Source: Pseudomonas siliginis (GTDB lineage: Bacteria > Pseudomonadota > Gammaproteobacteria > Pseudomonadales > Pseudomonadaceae). From it: a stretch of 64,000 bases of DNA. Below are positions 46,111 to 54,879 of the stretch, one piece after another. The translations under genes and the position numbers were made by a program. The notes beneath the pieces are model-generated. The model saw nothing but the letters and a program-made list of their open reading frames with translations. It was not told the origin of the DNA and did no database searches. Location: the NCBI RefSeq assembly GCF_019145195.1, contig NZ_JAHSTW010000002.1:310001-374000 (forward strand), in the 5' to 3' direction. Numbering within the stretch: the first letter of the stretch is position 1; every line of letters starts with the position of its first letter.

Positions 46111-47290
46111 CCGGACGGGTTCCCAGGCCCATCGCCTGCCGGGCGAACCAGCGTTTGGCTGGCGGCAGCAGGTCGAGGCCGAGCAGGCCGAGATTGCGCC
46201 CCAGCGACACCAGCGGCTGGCTGCTGCCGAACAGGCGCGTGACCTGATCGGAGAAGCCCACGGTCAGGTCCTGATCGAGGCGCTGCCGCTCGCGATAAGC
46301 CTGCAATGTGGCGAAGTCGCCCAGCGGCTTGTCGCTGGCCAGCAGCGCGGCAGCCAAGGCGTCGGCGTCACGCAGCGACAGGTTGAAGCCCTGGCCGGCG
46401 ATCGGGTGCAGGCTGTGTGCGGCGTTGCCGAGCACGGCCAGATGCGAGCGCACCTGTTCTTCAGCTTCGATCAGTGACAGCGGATAAAGATGCCGTGCGC
46501 CGACCTGTTTCAAAGTGCCGAGGCGGTAACCGAACACGCCTTGCAGCTCGCTGAGAAAATCACGCTCGCTCAATTCAGTCAGACGCTGCGCATCCATGCC
46601 CAGCCGCGTCCACACCAGTGCGCAGCGATTGTCCGGCAACGGCAGCAGGGCCATCGGCCCCTCATCGGTAAAGCGCTCGAAGGCCATGCCGTTGTGCGCT
46701 TCGCTCGGGGTGATGTTGGCGATCAGCGCGCTCTGGTTGTAAGGGCGCGTGCGCACGTTGATGCCCAACTGTTCGCGCAACCCGGAGCGGCCGCCATCGG
46801 CGAGCACCGCGAGGTCGCATTCAAGGGTGGTTTCATCGTTGAGGGTCAGACGATAGCCATCGGCCAACGGCTCCATGCGCGTGACTTCCGCCGGGCAGCG
46901 CCACGTGATCACGTCTTTGTCGAGGTGTTGCCACAGGCACTGGCCGAGCCAGGCGTTCTCCACCACGTAACCGAGCGCTGGCACACCCTCTTCCATCGCC
47001 GACAAACGCGCGGTGGAGAAACGGCCACGGTCGGAGACGTGAATCTGTTTGATCGGCTCGGCGCGGCGGGAGATTTCCTGCCACACGCCCAGGCGCTGAT
47101 AAATCTGCCGCGAGCCGAAGGACAGCGCCGAGGAGCGAGCGTCGTAGCTCGGTTGCCAGCTGTCGCCGGGGGCGAACGGTTCGATCAGGACGATTTTCCA
47201 GCCCTGCGCCTTGGCCCCGGCCTGCAACGCCAACGCCAGACTGGCGCCGACCAGACCGCCACCGATGATTGCCAGATTGACTCGACTCAT
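46103..47290 (-). CDS. ubiH: 2-octaprenyl-6-methoxyphenol hydroxylase UbiH
   Basis: A 395-residue FAD monooxygenase introducing a ring hydroxyl in ubiquinone synthesis. It has the N-terminal dinucleotide motif IGGGLVGASLALAL (about 9-22), the ALADGGRSGLREQLG-type middle region and the C-terminal GNAAHSLHPIAGQGFNLSLRD. Its start overlaps the pepP stop by 4 bases, showing coupled translation. Confidence 0.94.
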   Translation of the reverse strand: MSRVNLAIIGGGLVGASLALALQAGAKAQGWKIVLIEPFAPGDSWQPSYDARSSALSFGSRQIYQRLGVWQEISRRAEPIKQIHVSDRGRFSTARLSAMEEGVPALGYVVENAWLGQCLWQHLDKDVITWRCPAEVTRMEPLADGYRLTLNDETTLECDLAVLADGGRSGLREQLGINVRTRPYNQSALIANITPSEAHNGMAFERFTDEGPMALLPLPDNRCALVWTRLGMDAQRLTELSERDFLSELQGVFGYRLGTLKQVGARHLYPLSLIEAEEQVRSHLAVLGNAAHSLHPIAGQGFNLSLRDADALAAALLASDKPLGDFATLQAYRERQRLDQDLTVGFSDQVTRLFGSSQPLVSLGRNLGLLGLDLLPPAKRWFARQAMGLGTRPDA

Positions 47291-48621
47291 GCTGCGTGTG
47301 TCCTTGCTTGTGCCATCAGCGCCTCGATCTCGGCGACGGTTTTCGGCACGCCGCTGGTGAGGATTTCACAACCGGATCGGGTCACGACCACGTCATCCTC
47401 GATACGCACGCCAATACCGCGCCATTTCTTCGCCACGTTCTGATTGTCCGCCGCGATGTAGATGCCGGGCTCCACGGTCAGCGCCATGCCGACCTCCAGC
47501 ACACGCCATTCGCCGCCGACCTTGTACTCGCCAACGTCATGCACATCCATGCCCAGCCAGTGGCCGGCGCGGTGCATATAGAAAGCCTTGTAGGCTTCGC
47601 TGGCGATCAACTCGTCAACCTCGCCCTGCAACAAGCCAAGCTTGACCAGACCTGCGGTGATCACCCGCACCGTGGCTTCGTGCGCCTGGTTCCAGTGCTT
47701 GTTGGGGGCAATCTCGGCGAATGCCGCTTCCTGCGAAGCCAGCACCAACTCGTAGATCGCCTTCTGCTCTGGCGAGAACCTGCCATTGACCGGCCAGGTG
47801 CGGGTGATGTCGCTGGCGTAGCAATCAATCTCGCAACCGGCGTCGATCAACACCAGATCGCCGTCCTTGAGCAACGCGTCATTCTGCTGGTAATGCAGGA
47901 TGCAGCTGTTGCGCCCGGCGGCGACGATCGAACCGTAGGCCGGCATCTTCGCCCCGCCCTTGCGGAATTCGTAATCCAGTTCGGCTTCGAGGCTGTATTC
48001 ATGCAGCCCCGGACGACTGGCCTGCATCGCGCGGATATGCGCTTGCGCGGAGATCCGCGCGGCTTCGCGCATCACCTTCACTTCTGCCGCCGATTTATAC
48101 AGGCGCATGTCGTGCAGCAGATGATCCAGGGCAACGAATTCATTCGGCGGTTGCGCGCCGAGGTGCGCCTTGGAGCGGATCACGTTGATCCAGTCCATCA
48201 GGTGCCGATCGAATTCGGGATTGCTGCCCATCGCCGAATACACCCGGTCGCGGCCTTCGATCAGGCCCGGGAGAATGTCGTCGATGTCAGTAATCGGAAA
48301 GGCGTCGTCGGCGCCGTACTCGCGGATCGCGCCTTCCTGCCCTGCGCGCAGGCCATCCCACAATTCGCGTTCGGCGTTGCGTTCACGGCAGAACAAGATG
48401 TACTCACCGTGCTCGCGGCCGGGCATCAGGACAATGACGGCTTGTGGCTCGGGAAAACCGCTGAGGTACTGAAAGTCGCTGTCCTGACGGTAGACGTGCT
48501 CGACGTCGCGGTTGCGGATGGCCACCGCGGCGGCGGGCAGGATCGCGATGCTGTTGGGTTCCATCTGCGCCATCAGGGCCTTGCGGCGACGGCTGTATTC
48601 CGCTTTGGGGATATGGGTCAT
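47287..48621 (-). CDS. pepP: Xaa-Pro aminopeptidase P
   Basis: A 444-residue M24 peptidase that removes N-terminal residues before proline. The N-terminal creatinase-like domain (about 1-170) precedes the pita-bread domain with dimetal ligands: two Asp in DAGCEIDCYASDITRTWP, His in HRAGHWLGMDVHDVG and two Glu in TVEPGIYIA and GVRIEDDVV. The pepP-ubiH neighbourhood is conserved from E. coli to Pseudomonas. Confidence 0.96.
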   Translation of the reverse strand: MTHIPKAEYSRRRKALMAQMEPNSIAILPAAAVAIRNRDVEHVYRQDSDFQYLSGFPEPQAVIVLMPGREHGEYILFCRERNAERELWDGLRAGQEGAIREYGADDAFPITDIDDILPGLIEGRDRVYSAMGSNPEFDRHLMDWINVIRSKAHLGAQPPNEFVALDHLLHDMRLYKSAAEVKVMREAARISAQAHIRAMQASRPGLHEYSLEAELDYEFRKGGAKMPAYGSIVAAGRNSCILHYQQNDALLKDGDLVLIDAGCEIDCYASDITRTWPVNGRFSPEQKAIYELVLASQEAAFAEIAPNKHWNQAHEATVRVITAGLVKLGLLQGEVDELIASEAYKAFYMHRAGHWLGMDVHDVGEYKVGGEWRVLEVGMALTVEPGIYIAADNQNVAKKWRGIGVRIEDDVVVTRSGCEILTSGVPKTVAEIEALMAQARTHAA

Positions 48622-48648
48622 GGGCAGATGGCTTTCCCTGGCACGCGA

Positions 48649-49209
48649 TTAATGCAGCGAAGGTTTGGCCGCTGGCGGCACATCGGACTTCTTGGTTTCC
48701 GAGAACAGCAGCAACGGCGCGACGCGCAGGTATTCCATGACTTCCATGTAGTCGGATTCGCCGTCTTCGGATTCTTCCAGCGCGTCCTGCACCTGGGAAA
48801 TGGCGGCCAGATCCTGCAGCACTTCGGTGGCTTCGGTGCTGAGCATGCTGCTGTCGCGGCAGTTCAGGCCGAAACCGCTGAGGAAGCCCTGGCACCACTC
48901 GCCCAGCGCAGCAGCGCGGTCGGCCAGCGGTGCATCGTCGGTCGGCAGCAGCAGCACGACAGTGACGTCGTCGCCGGTCAGCTCGCCTTTGACCATCTCC
49001 TGCAGGCCGATCAGGGCGTTGCGGACGTTGTCCTGGATGTCGCCTTCGAGCAGTTCGGCGGCGTCGATCAGCCAGCCTTCGTGATCGAAGCCGGCCCCGG
49101 CGCAACTGCGCCCGAGCAGCACGCCGTGCAGTTCGGCAGGCGAGACGTTGTGGCCGCTGGCAGTCAGCAGGGTGGCAAAGGCTTGGTACGGGGAATTCGC
49201 AATGGTCAT
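48649..49209 (-). CDS. UPF0149 (YgfB/YecA) family protein
   Basis: A 186-residue acidic helical protein. The markers [24 protein letters not shown] and [14 protein letters not shown] match UPF0149. No biochemical function is firmly assigned in general; in P. aeruginosa a YgfB homologue has been linked to control of ampDh3 and beta-lactam resistance. It is the first gene of the minus-strand run into pepP and ubiH, divergent from the cell-division small genes. Confidence 0.9.
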   Translation of the reverse strand: MTIANSPYQAFATLLTASGHNVSPAELHGVLLGRSCAGAGFDHEGWLIDAAELLEGDIQDNVRNALIGLQEMVKGELTGDDVTVVLLLPTDDAPLADRAAALGEWCQGFLSGFGLNCRDSSMLSTEATEVLQDLAAISQVQDALEESEDGESDYMEVMEYLRVAPLLLFSETKKSDVPPAAKPSLH

Positions 49210-49334
49210 GGGCAGCTAGGCGCCAGACGGCGCTATGTCTAGAATGAAGGCCTTGTATCCTACATCGACAGCCCCGCCAAGACCATTAAAGGCTGTCCGC
49301 CAGTCACCACCCATCAGACGAACACGTGGACCCA

Positions 49335-49544
49335 ATGGAAGACACCGACCTGCAAGCGCTGATGGCCAGACTCGAACTGCTGATTGGCCGAGTCGAGCAA
49401 CTTAAGAGTCAAAACGCACTCTTACTAGCTCAGGAAAAAACCTGGCGCGAGGAACGCGCTCACCTCATTGAAAAAAACGAAATCGCCCGGCGTAAGGTCG
49501 AATCGATGATTTCGCGCCTCAAGGCCCTGGAGCAAGACTCATGA
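49335..49544 (+). CDS. ZapB-like coiled-coil small protein (TIGR02449 type)
   Basis: A protein of 69 residues almost wholly coiled coil (LQALMARLELLIGRVEQLKSQNALLLAQEKTWREERAHLIEKNEIARRKVESMISRLKALE, read in parts). ATG 49335 is preferred over GTG 49326. It precedes zapA and overlaps it by 4 bases. In gammaproteobacteria this gene lies beside zapA, and a role with the Z-ring is plausible from context only. Confidence 0.85.
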   Translation: MEDTDLQALMARLELLIGRVEQLKSQNALLLAQEKTWREERAHLIEKNEIARRKVESMISRLKALEQDS

Positions 49545-49858
49545 GTTCAAGCAATAGCGTTACCGTGCAGATCCTCGACAAAGAGTATTCGATCATCTGC
49601 CCGCCGGAAGAACGCAGCAATCTGGTCAGTGCCGCCCGCTACCTGGACGGCAAGATGCGCGAGATCCGCAGCAGCGGCAAAGTCATCGGTGCCGACCGCA
49701 TTGCCGTGATGGCCGCGCTGAACATCACCCACGACCTGTTGCACAAAGAAGAGCGCCCGGACATCCAGGCCAGCGGTTCGACCCGCGAACAGGTGCGCGA
49801 CTTGCTCGATCGTGTCGATCTGGTCCTGGCCGACGATCAGAACACCGTCAAGGGCTGA
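49541..49858 (+). CDS. zapA: Cell division protein ZapA
   Basis: A 105-residue FtsZ-ring-associated protein that bundles FtsZ filaments. The N-terminal beta-hairpin (VTVQILDKEYSIICPPEERSNLVSAARYLDGKMREIR) and C-terminal coiled-coil helix are typical. It is followed within 35 bases by the 6S RNA gene, the standard gammaproteobacterial arrangement. Confidence 0.95.
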   Translation: MSSSNSVTVQILDKEYSIICPPEERSNLVSAARYLDGKMREIRSSGKVIGADRIAVMAALNITHDLLHKEERPDIQASGSTREQVRDLLDRVDLVLADDQNTVKG

Positions 49859-49877
49859 TTCGCCTGACAGCTTGAGG

Positions 49878-49883
49878 TATACT
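49878..49883 (+). promoter_or_regulatory. -10 element of the 6S RNA promoter
   Basis: TATACT sits 6-7 bases before the predicted 6S RNA start; the -35 region overlapping the zapA stop (CTGATT, 49855-49860, 17-base spacing) is weak. Confidence 0.55.
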
Positions 49884-49888
49884 CGCGG

Positions 49889-50068
49889 CACTCCCTGGGG
49901 TGCTTGCCAGTTGACGATGTCCCGGAGCCGATTCGCACTACCCTGGAAGTTGCACGTTGGGCTGGTGTGCATGTCCGCTAGACGGAAAGCCTTAAAGTCT
50001 ACTGCTTCTTCCACCTTGAACTTTCGGGTTCAAGGGCTGAGTTGACAGCGGTTCATCCGGGGAGCCTG
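49889..50068 (+). ncRNA. ssrS: 6S RNA
   Basis: About 180 nt between zapA and formyl-THF cyclo-ligase, the conserved location of ssrS. The ends pair (CACTCCC near 49890 with GGGGAGCC near 50059-50066), leaving a long, interrupted hairpin with a central bubble that imitates an open promoter and binds sigma70 RNA polymerase in stationary phase. It is followed at once by a strong terminator. Exact ends are estimates. Confidence 0.88.
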
Positions 50069-50074
50069 ATTCGA

Positions 50075-50110
50075 AATCCGATGTCGGTGTATGCCGACAT
50101 CGGATTTTTT
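50075..50110 (+). terminator. Intrinsic terminator after 6S RNA
   Basis: Perfect 13-bp stem AATCCGATGTCGG (50075-50087) with CCGACATCGGATT (50094-50106) followed by Ts. Confidence 0.9.
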
Positions 50111-50148
50111 ATGCGTACGTTTTTGCATCCACCTGCCGAAGCCGAACC

Positions 50149-50754
50149 ATGACCGAACCCGCGCTGCTGCCCCGCCCGCAACTCCGCCGTCTGCTGCGCA
50201 AGGCACGCCGCGCACTGACGCCAGGCGAACAACGCCAGGCTGCCAAAGGCCTGTTCCGGCAATTGGCCCAGGACCCGCACTTTCGCCGGGCAAAACATAT
50301 CTCTCTGTATTTGCCCACCGACGGTGAAATCGATCCGCGCCTGCTCCTGCGCGAAGCCCAGCGTCGCGGCAAGGCGACTTATCTGCCGGTACTCAGCGCG
50401 TGGCCACGAACGAAAATGGTCTTCCAGCGCATCCGCCCCGGCGAAAAGCTCACGCCCAATCGTTTCCGCATCCTCGAGCCCCGGGCCAATCTGGCTCGGC
50501 AACGCAAGGTCTGGGCGCTGGATCTGGTGCTGTTGCCGCTGGTGGGGTTTGACGATGTCGGCGGGCGCCTGGGCATGGGCGGCGGATTTTATGATCGCAG
50601 CCTCGCCTATCTGGCCCGCCGCAAGAACTGGCGCAAGCCGACGCTGCTGGGCCTGGCCCATGAGTGTCAGAAGGTCGAACGTCTGGCGCAGGCGAGCTGG
50701 GATGTGCCGTTACAAGGCACGGTTACCGACAAGGCGTGGTATTTCGCAGAGTAG
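50149..50754 (+). CDS. 5-formyltetrahydrofolate cyclo-ligase
   Basis: A 201-residue ATP-dependent enzyme converting 5-formyl-THF to 5,10-methenyl-THF. Typical motifs are RRLLRKARRALTP near the N-terminus, SLYLPTDGEIDPRLLLREA, LVLLPLVGFDDVGGRLGMGGGFYDR (ATP/folate site, about 127-150) and LGLAHECQ. It has its own ribosome site region after the 6S terminator; E. coli ygfA likewise follows ssrS. Confidence 0.95.
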   Translation: MTEPALLPRPQLRRLLRKARRALTPGEQRQAAKGLFRQLAQDPHFRRAKHISLYLPTDGEIDPRLLLREAQRRGKATYLPVLSAWPRTKMVFQRIRPGEKLTPNRFRILEPRANLARQRKVWALDLVLLPLVGFDDVGGRLGMGGGFYDRSLAYLARRKNWRKPTLLGLAHECQKVERLAQASWDVPLQGTVTDKAWYFAE

Positions 50755-50789
50755 ACGCCGCATGGAACAGCGGCGTCGAAGAGACAGGT

Positions 50790-50945
50790 TCAGCGTTTGA
50801 AAGCGGTCGACTGTTGCACCTGTTGCGCCACTTCAATCGGCGCGTCGGTCTTGTTCGCCCACAGGCTCTGCGCGTAACCGGTGGTTACCACGCCCAGGCC
50901 AAACAAAATTACCAAAGTCCATAGCAAATCCGGTTTGCGTTTCAT
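50790..50945 (-). CDS. 51-residue single-span membrane protein of unknown function
   Basis: A short frame of 51 residues from ATG 50945, with GAGGGGGG just upstream. It reads MKRKPDLLWTLVILFGLGVV, then TTGYAQSLWANKTDAPIEVAQQVQQSTAFKR. A positively charged start, one hydrophobic span (about 8-24) and a small polar tail suggest an inner-membrane protein or a secreted peptide with a cleavable signal (after GYA). It is convergent with the cyclo-ligase gene. No function is known to me. Confidence 0.75.
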   Translation of the reverse strand: MKRKPDLLWTLVILFGLGVVTTGYAQSLWANKTDAPIEVAQQVQQSTAFKR

Positions 50946-51142
50946 CGATTGCCCCCCTCAAGGCACATCATCACGATGACAGCAGCGGTTTCCGTTCGTA
51001 GGCCGTGCAGCAGCGTCAAGCTTTAAAGGCCGGCATTTTGCGGCAACGTGAACCTGTGCGCAAACGCTGACGTCAACCGACTGTCGGTTTGTCATAAAAT
51101 TGCCCGACAACCTGCCCAATGACCGCTTCAGGAGCACACGAC

Positions 51143-51595
51143 ATGGCCTACTGGCTGATGAAATCAGAGCCCGACGAACTCTCGATCAAGGGCCTGCAAA
51201 AGCTCGGCAAGGCGCGCTGGGACGGGGTTCGCAACTATCAGGCGCGCAATTTCCTGCGGGCGATGGCGGTCGGTGACGAGTTCTTTTTCTACCATTCCAG
51301 CTGCCCCGAGCCGGGGATTGCCGGGATTGGCAAAATTATCGAAGCAGCGTATCCCGATCCGACGGCGCTGGAGCCGCAGAGCCATTACTTCGATCCGAAG
51401 GCCACAGCGCAGAAGAATGCCTGGAGCGCCATCGACGTGGCGCACGTCGAAACCTTTGCGCGAGTCTTGAAGCTCGACTACCTGAAACAGCAGACCGCGC
51501 TGGCAGAAATGCCACTGGTGCAGAAAGGCTCGCGGTTGTCGGTGATGCCGGTTACACCAGAACAGTGGGCGGCGGTTATCGGGCTCAAACCCTGA
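51143..51595 (+). CDS. EVE domain protein
   Basis: A 150-residue PUA-like EVE domain protein: MAYWLMKSEPDELSIKGLQK, WDGVRNYQARNFLRAMAVGDEFFFYHSSC, GIAGIGKIIEAAYPDPTA. The start is ATG 51143 with CAGGAG at 51129-51134; an upstream ATG at 51119 is weaker. EVE domains bind modified nucleobases in DNA or RNA; stand-alone forms like this are widespread and probably act on RNA. It is monocistronic, followed by a REPIN. Confidence 0.92.
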   Translation: MAYWLMKSEPDELSIKGLQKLGKARWDGVRNYQARNFLRAMAVGDEFFFYHSSCPEPGIAGIGKIIEAAYPDPTALEPQSHYFDPKATAQKNAWSAIDVAHVETFARVLKLDYLKQQTALAEMPLVQKGSRLSVMPVTPEQWAAVIGLKP

Positions 51596-51619
51596 TTCAT
51601 TTTTGCCTGATAAATAGCT

Positions 51620-51711
51620 TTCGCGAGCAGGCTCGCTCCCACAGTGGATTGGTGGTGATGCACATTTTTGCATTCACCGAATAACCCTGTGGGAGCGAGC
51701 CTGCTCGCGAA
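51620..51711. repeat. REP doublet (REPIN)
   Basis: TTTCGCGAGCAGGCTCGCTC and inverted GTGGGAGCGAGCCTGCTCGC with a spacer of about 45 bases, between convergent genes. Confidence 0.95.
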
Positions 51712-51736
51712 GGGGCCTGCCCGGACAGCGAATGAC

Positions 51737-52144
51737 TTACTGAATGATCAGGTTGTTGAACAACAGATCCTCAACAACAGGCTTGCCGGTCTCGTCATTC
51801 ATGACCTGCTGGGTCTGCTTCAACGCTTCCTGACGCAGCTTTTCCTTGCCCTCGATGCTGCCCATCGCCTCGGTCGACTGCTGAGTGAACAGCGCCACCA
51901 GCTGATTGCGGATCAGCGGCTCGTTGGCCTTGACCAGTTTGGTCGCCTCCTCACCAGTCACACGCAATGCCACATCGGCTTTGTAGACCTTGAGTTTGGC
52001 GGTGCCGTCCAGGCCATAGTTGCCGACGAACGGCGGGCTCAGGGTGATGTAATTGACCTTCGGCGCCTCGCCTTCTTTGGCTTCTTCGGCCAGTGCTGCC
52101 ACAGGCAGAGACAGGGCCAGCAACAACATGATCCACGCTTTCAC
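51737..52144 (-). CDS. FliL-like (flagellar basal-body-associated) protein
   Basis: A 135-residue exported or anchored protein. GTG 52144 is the chosen start, because AAGGAG lies 7-13 bases upstream; the extended frame to 52255 lacks this. A hydrophobic N-terminus (KAWIMLLLALSLPVAALA) precedes a domain with YITLSPPFVGNYG, KADVALRVTGEEA and NQLVALFTQQSTE..GKEKLRQEAL, as in FliL, which supports the flagellar stator. No flagellar genes are adjacent, so this is probably a second FliL-type protein; its role is open. Confidence 0.82.
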   Translation of the reverse strand: MKAWIMLLLALSLPVAALAEEAKEGEAPKVNYITLSPPFVGNYGLDGTAKLKVYKADVALRVTGEEATKLVKANEPLIRNQLVALFTQQSTEAMGSIEGKEKLRQEALKQTQQVMNDETGKPVVEDLLFNNLIIQ

Positions 52145-52294
52145 AATTCGCTCCTTATCCGGTTTGCGGCCTAGCATAACGACCCGCCGCGCAAGCACAA
52201 GCTTATGGCTGACTATCAGGGCCGGGCATGCTCGTTGACCCGTTGATTCACACACCTACACTTATCGGCCATCACTCCCAAAGGAATAGCCCTG

Positions 52295-53272
52295 ATGAAA
52301 GCCGTGCTGTGCAAAGCCTTCGGCCCTGCCGAATCGCTGGTGCTGGAAGACGTCGCCAGCCCTGTCGCGAAGAAGAATGAAATCCTGCTGGACGTGCACG
52401 CTGCCGGAGTCAATTTCCCGGACACGCTGATCATCGAGGGCAAATACCAGTTCAAACCGCCCTTCCCGTTTTCGCCAGGCGGTGAAGCGGCGGGCGTGGT
52501 GCGCGAAGTCGGGGAAAAGGTCAGCCATCTGAAAGTCGGCGACCGGGTCATGGCGCTGACTGGCTGGGGCAGTTTTGCCGAGCAGGTGGCGGTGCCGGGC
52601 TACAACGTCCTGCCGATTCCGCCGTCGATGGATTTCAACATCGCCGCTGCATTCAGCATGACCTACGGCACCTCGATGCACGCGCTCAAGCAACGCGCCA
52701 ACCTGCAACCGGGCGAAACCCTGCTGGTGCTCGGCGCGTCGGGCGGCGTCGGCCTCGCCGCTGTGGAGATCGGCAAAGCCATGGGCGCCCGCGTGATCGC
52801 CGCCGCCAGCAGCGCCGAAAAACTCGCGGTGGCCAAGGCTGCCGGCGCCGATGAGCTGATCAATTACAGCGAAGCCAGCCTCAAGGAGGAGATCAAACGC
52901 CTCACCGACGGCCAGGGCGCCGACGTGATCTACGACCCGGTCGGCGGCGACCTGTTCGACCAGGCCATCCGCGCCATCGCCTGGAACGGCCGCCTGCTGG
53001 TGGTCGGCTTCGCCAGCGGACGCATCCCGGAACTGCCGGTCAACCTCGCCCTGCTCAAGGGCGCGGCGGTACTCGGCGTGTTCTGGGGTTCTTTTGCCCA
53101 ACGCCAGCCACAGGACAATGCAGCCAACTTCCAGCAGCTGTTCGCCTGGTTTGCCGAGGGCAAGCTCAAACCGCTGGTGTCGCAGGTGTATCCGCTGAGC
53201 AATGCCGCGCAGGCGATCGATGATCTTGGCCAGCGCAAGGCTGTGGGCAAGGTTGTCGTTCAGGTTCGTTAA
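52295..53272 (+). CDS. NADPH:quinone oxidoreductase family protein (zinc-free MDR)
   Basis: A 325-residue medium-chain dehydrogenase/reductase. It has the GroES-like N-terminal part (AAGVNFPDTLIIEGKYQFKPPFPFSPGGEAAGVV) and the nucleotide-binding motif LGASGGVGLAAVEIGKAMGARVIAAASS. The Cys/His zinc ligands of alcohol dehydrogenases are absent. It probably reduces quinones or enones with NADPH. It is divergent from the FliL-like gene, with AAAGGAATAG before ATG 52295. Confidence 0.92.
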   Translation: MKAVLCKAFGPAESLVLEDVASPVAKKNEILLDVHAAGVNFPDTLIIEGKYQFKPPFPFSPGGEAAGVVREVGEKVSHLKVGDRVMALTGWGSFAEQVAVPGYNVLPIPPSMDFNIAAAFSMTYGTSMHALKQRANLQPGETLLVLGASGGVGLAAVEIGKAMGARVIAAASSAEKLAVAKAAGADELINYSEASLKEEIKRLTDGQGADVIYDPVGGDLFDQAIRAIAWNGRLLVVGFASGRIPELPVNLALLKGAAVLGVFWGSFAQRQPQDNAANFQQLFAWFAEGKLKPLVSQVYPLSNAAQAIDDLGQRKAVGKVVVQVR

Positions 53273-53280
53273 CAACATGG

Positions 53281-53311
53281 AGCGATCCGGAGCAACCATC
53301 CGGATCGCTTT
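53281..53311 (+). terminator. Intrinsic terminator after the quinone oxidoreductase gene
   Basis: Stem AGCGATCCGG (53281-53290) with CCGGATCGCT (53300-53309) and a short T tail. Confidence 0.8.
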
Positions 53312-53466
53312 AGCGTTGAGGTCTGCCTCTTCCATGCGTCAAACCGCAGAAACCCACCCGAGCCACCATCCCCTCAGCGCCACCTTCTTATCTCAGAGCG
53401 ACATGTTCATAAAGGAACGTTCATCTGCCCAAATTTCCGCTGTTTTGCCGACGTGAAGCGATGCTA

Positions 53467-53482
53467 TTTTCGGTAACGAAAC
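53467..53482 (+). promoter_or_regulatory. GlpR-like operator upstream of glpT
   Basis: TTTTCGGTAACGAAAC contains the dyad TTTCG-GTAA-CGAAA. Its core TTCGGTAACGAA fits the TTCGWTAWCGAA core of E. coli GlpR sites at all but one base. It lies 48-63 bases before glpT, as expected for repression relieved by glycerol-3-phosphate. Confidence 0.6.
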
Positions 53483-53529
53483 TGTAACATTCGCATCCGC
53501 AGTCAAAACAAGAAAACTGGAGCTCTTGA

Positions 53530-54879
53530 ATGTTTGCTTTCTTTCGTCCTGCCGCACATCAGGCTCCATTGCCTGAAGAAAAAATAGACAGCACCTACCG
53601 CCGCCTGCGCTGGCAGATCTTCGCCGGTATCTTTATCGGCTACGCCGGTTACTACCTGCTGCGCAAGAACTTCTCCCTCGCCATGCCGTACCTGATCGAT
53701 GAAGGCTACAGCCGTGGCGACCTCGGCCTGGCGATGTCGGCGATCGCCATTGCGTATGGTTTGTCGAAGTTCCTCATGGGCCTGGTGTCCGACCGTTCCA
53801 ACCCGCGCTTCTTCCTGCCGTTCGGTCTGCTGGTCTCGGCCGGGGTGATGTTCATTTTCGGTTTCGCGCCGTGGGCAACGTCCAGCGTGACGATGATGTT
53901 CATCCTCCTGTTCATCAACGGCTGGGCGCAGGGCATGGGCTGGCCGCCGAGCGGGCGGACCATGGTGCACTGGTGGTCGCAGAAGGAACGCGGTGGCGTG
54001 GTGTCGGTGTGGAACGTGGCGCATAACGTCGGCGGCGGTCTGATCGGCCCGCTGTTCCTGATCGGCATGGGCCTGTTCAATGACTGGCACGCGGCGTTTT
54101 ACGTCCCGGCAGCAGTCGCACTGGGCGTAGCGGTATTCGCCTTCATCACCATGCGTGACACCCCGCAATCGGTCGGCCTGCCGCCGATCGAGCAGTACAA
54201 GAACGACTACCCGGAAGGCTACGACGCCAGCCACGAAGACGAATTCAGCGCCAAGGAAATCTTCGTCAAATACGTGCTGCGCAACAAAATGCTCTGGTAC
54301 ATCGCTCTGGCCAACGTCTTCGTCTACTTGCTGCGCTACGGCGTGCTGGACTGGGCGCCGACGTACCTGAAGGAAGCCAAGGGCTTCACCGTGGATAAGA
54401 CCTCGTGGGCCTATTTCTTCTACGAGTGGGCAGGCATCCCGGGCACGCTGCTGTGCGGCTGGATGTCAGACAAGATCTTCCGTGGCAACCGTGGTTTGAC
54501 CGGCATGGTGTTCATGGCCCTGGTGACTGTAGCGACCCTGGTTTACTGGCTGAATCCGGCCGGCAATCCGATGGTCGACATGATCGCCCTGCTGTCGATC
54601 GGCTTCCTGATCTACGGCCCGGTGATGCTGATCGGCCTGCAAGCGCTGGAACTGGCGCCGAAGAAAGCCGCCGGTACTGCAGCGGGCTTCACCGGTCTGT
54701 TCGGTTATCTGGGGGGTTCGGTCGCGGCCAGTGCGGCGATGGGCTACACCGTTGACCACTTCGGCTGGGATGGCGGTTTCGTGCTGCTGGTCGGCGCTTG
54801 CCTGCTGGCGATGGCCTTCCTTGCGCCAACGCTGTGGCACAAGCAAGTCGCCAGTCAGAGCCGTGAAGCGGTCGCCTGA
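53530..54879 (+). CDS. glpT: Glycerol-3-phosphate transporter (antiporter)
   Basis: A 449-residue major-facilitator protein with 12 predicted helices. It exchanges glycerol-3-phosphate for phosphate and is the main entry route of fosfomycin. GlpT traits are the N-terminal [57 protein letters not shown] and the conserved Arg residues in the two halves. Its 3' end overlaps the convergent chaC gene by 25 bases. A GlpR-like operator is upstream. Confidence 0.96.
   Translation: MFAFFRPAAHQAPLPEEKIDSTYRRLRWQIFAGIFIGYAGYYLLRKNFSLAMPYLIDEGYSRGDLGLAMSAIAIAYGLSKFLMGLVSDRSNPRFFLPFGLLVSAGVMFIFGFAPWATSSVTMMFILLFINGWAQGMGWPPSGRTMVHWWSQKERGGVVSVWNVAHNVGGGLIGPLFLIGMGLFNDWHAAFYVPAAVALGVAVFAFITMRDTPQSVGLPPIEQYKNDYPEGYDASHEDEFSAKEIFVKYVLRNKMLWYIALANVFVYLLRYGVLDWAPTYLKEAKGFTVDKTSWAYFFYEWAGIPGTLLCGWMSDKIFRGNRGLTGMVFMALVTVATLVYWLNPAGNPMVDMIALLSIGFLIYGPVMLIGLQALELAPKKAAGTAAGFTGLFGYLGGSVAASAAMGYTVDHFGWDGGFVLLVGACLLAMAFLAPTLWHKQVASQSREAVA

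Noticed and set aside
47296..49242. 648-residue open frame spanning pepP and UPF0149 on the opposite strand
   Set aside because: It crosses two confirmed genes, is rich in His/Gln/Arg/Val as antisense frames are, and shows no recognisable domain.
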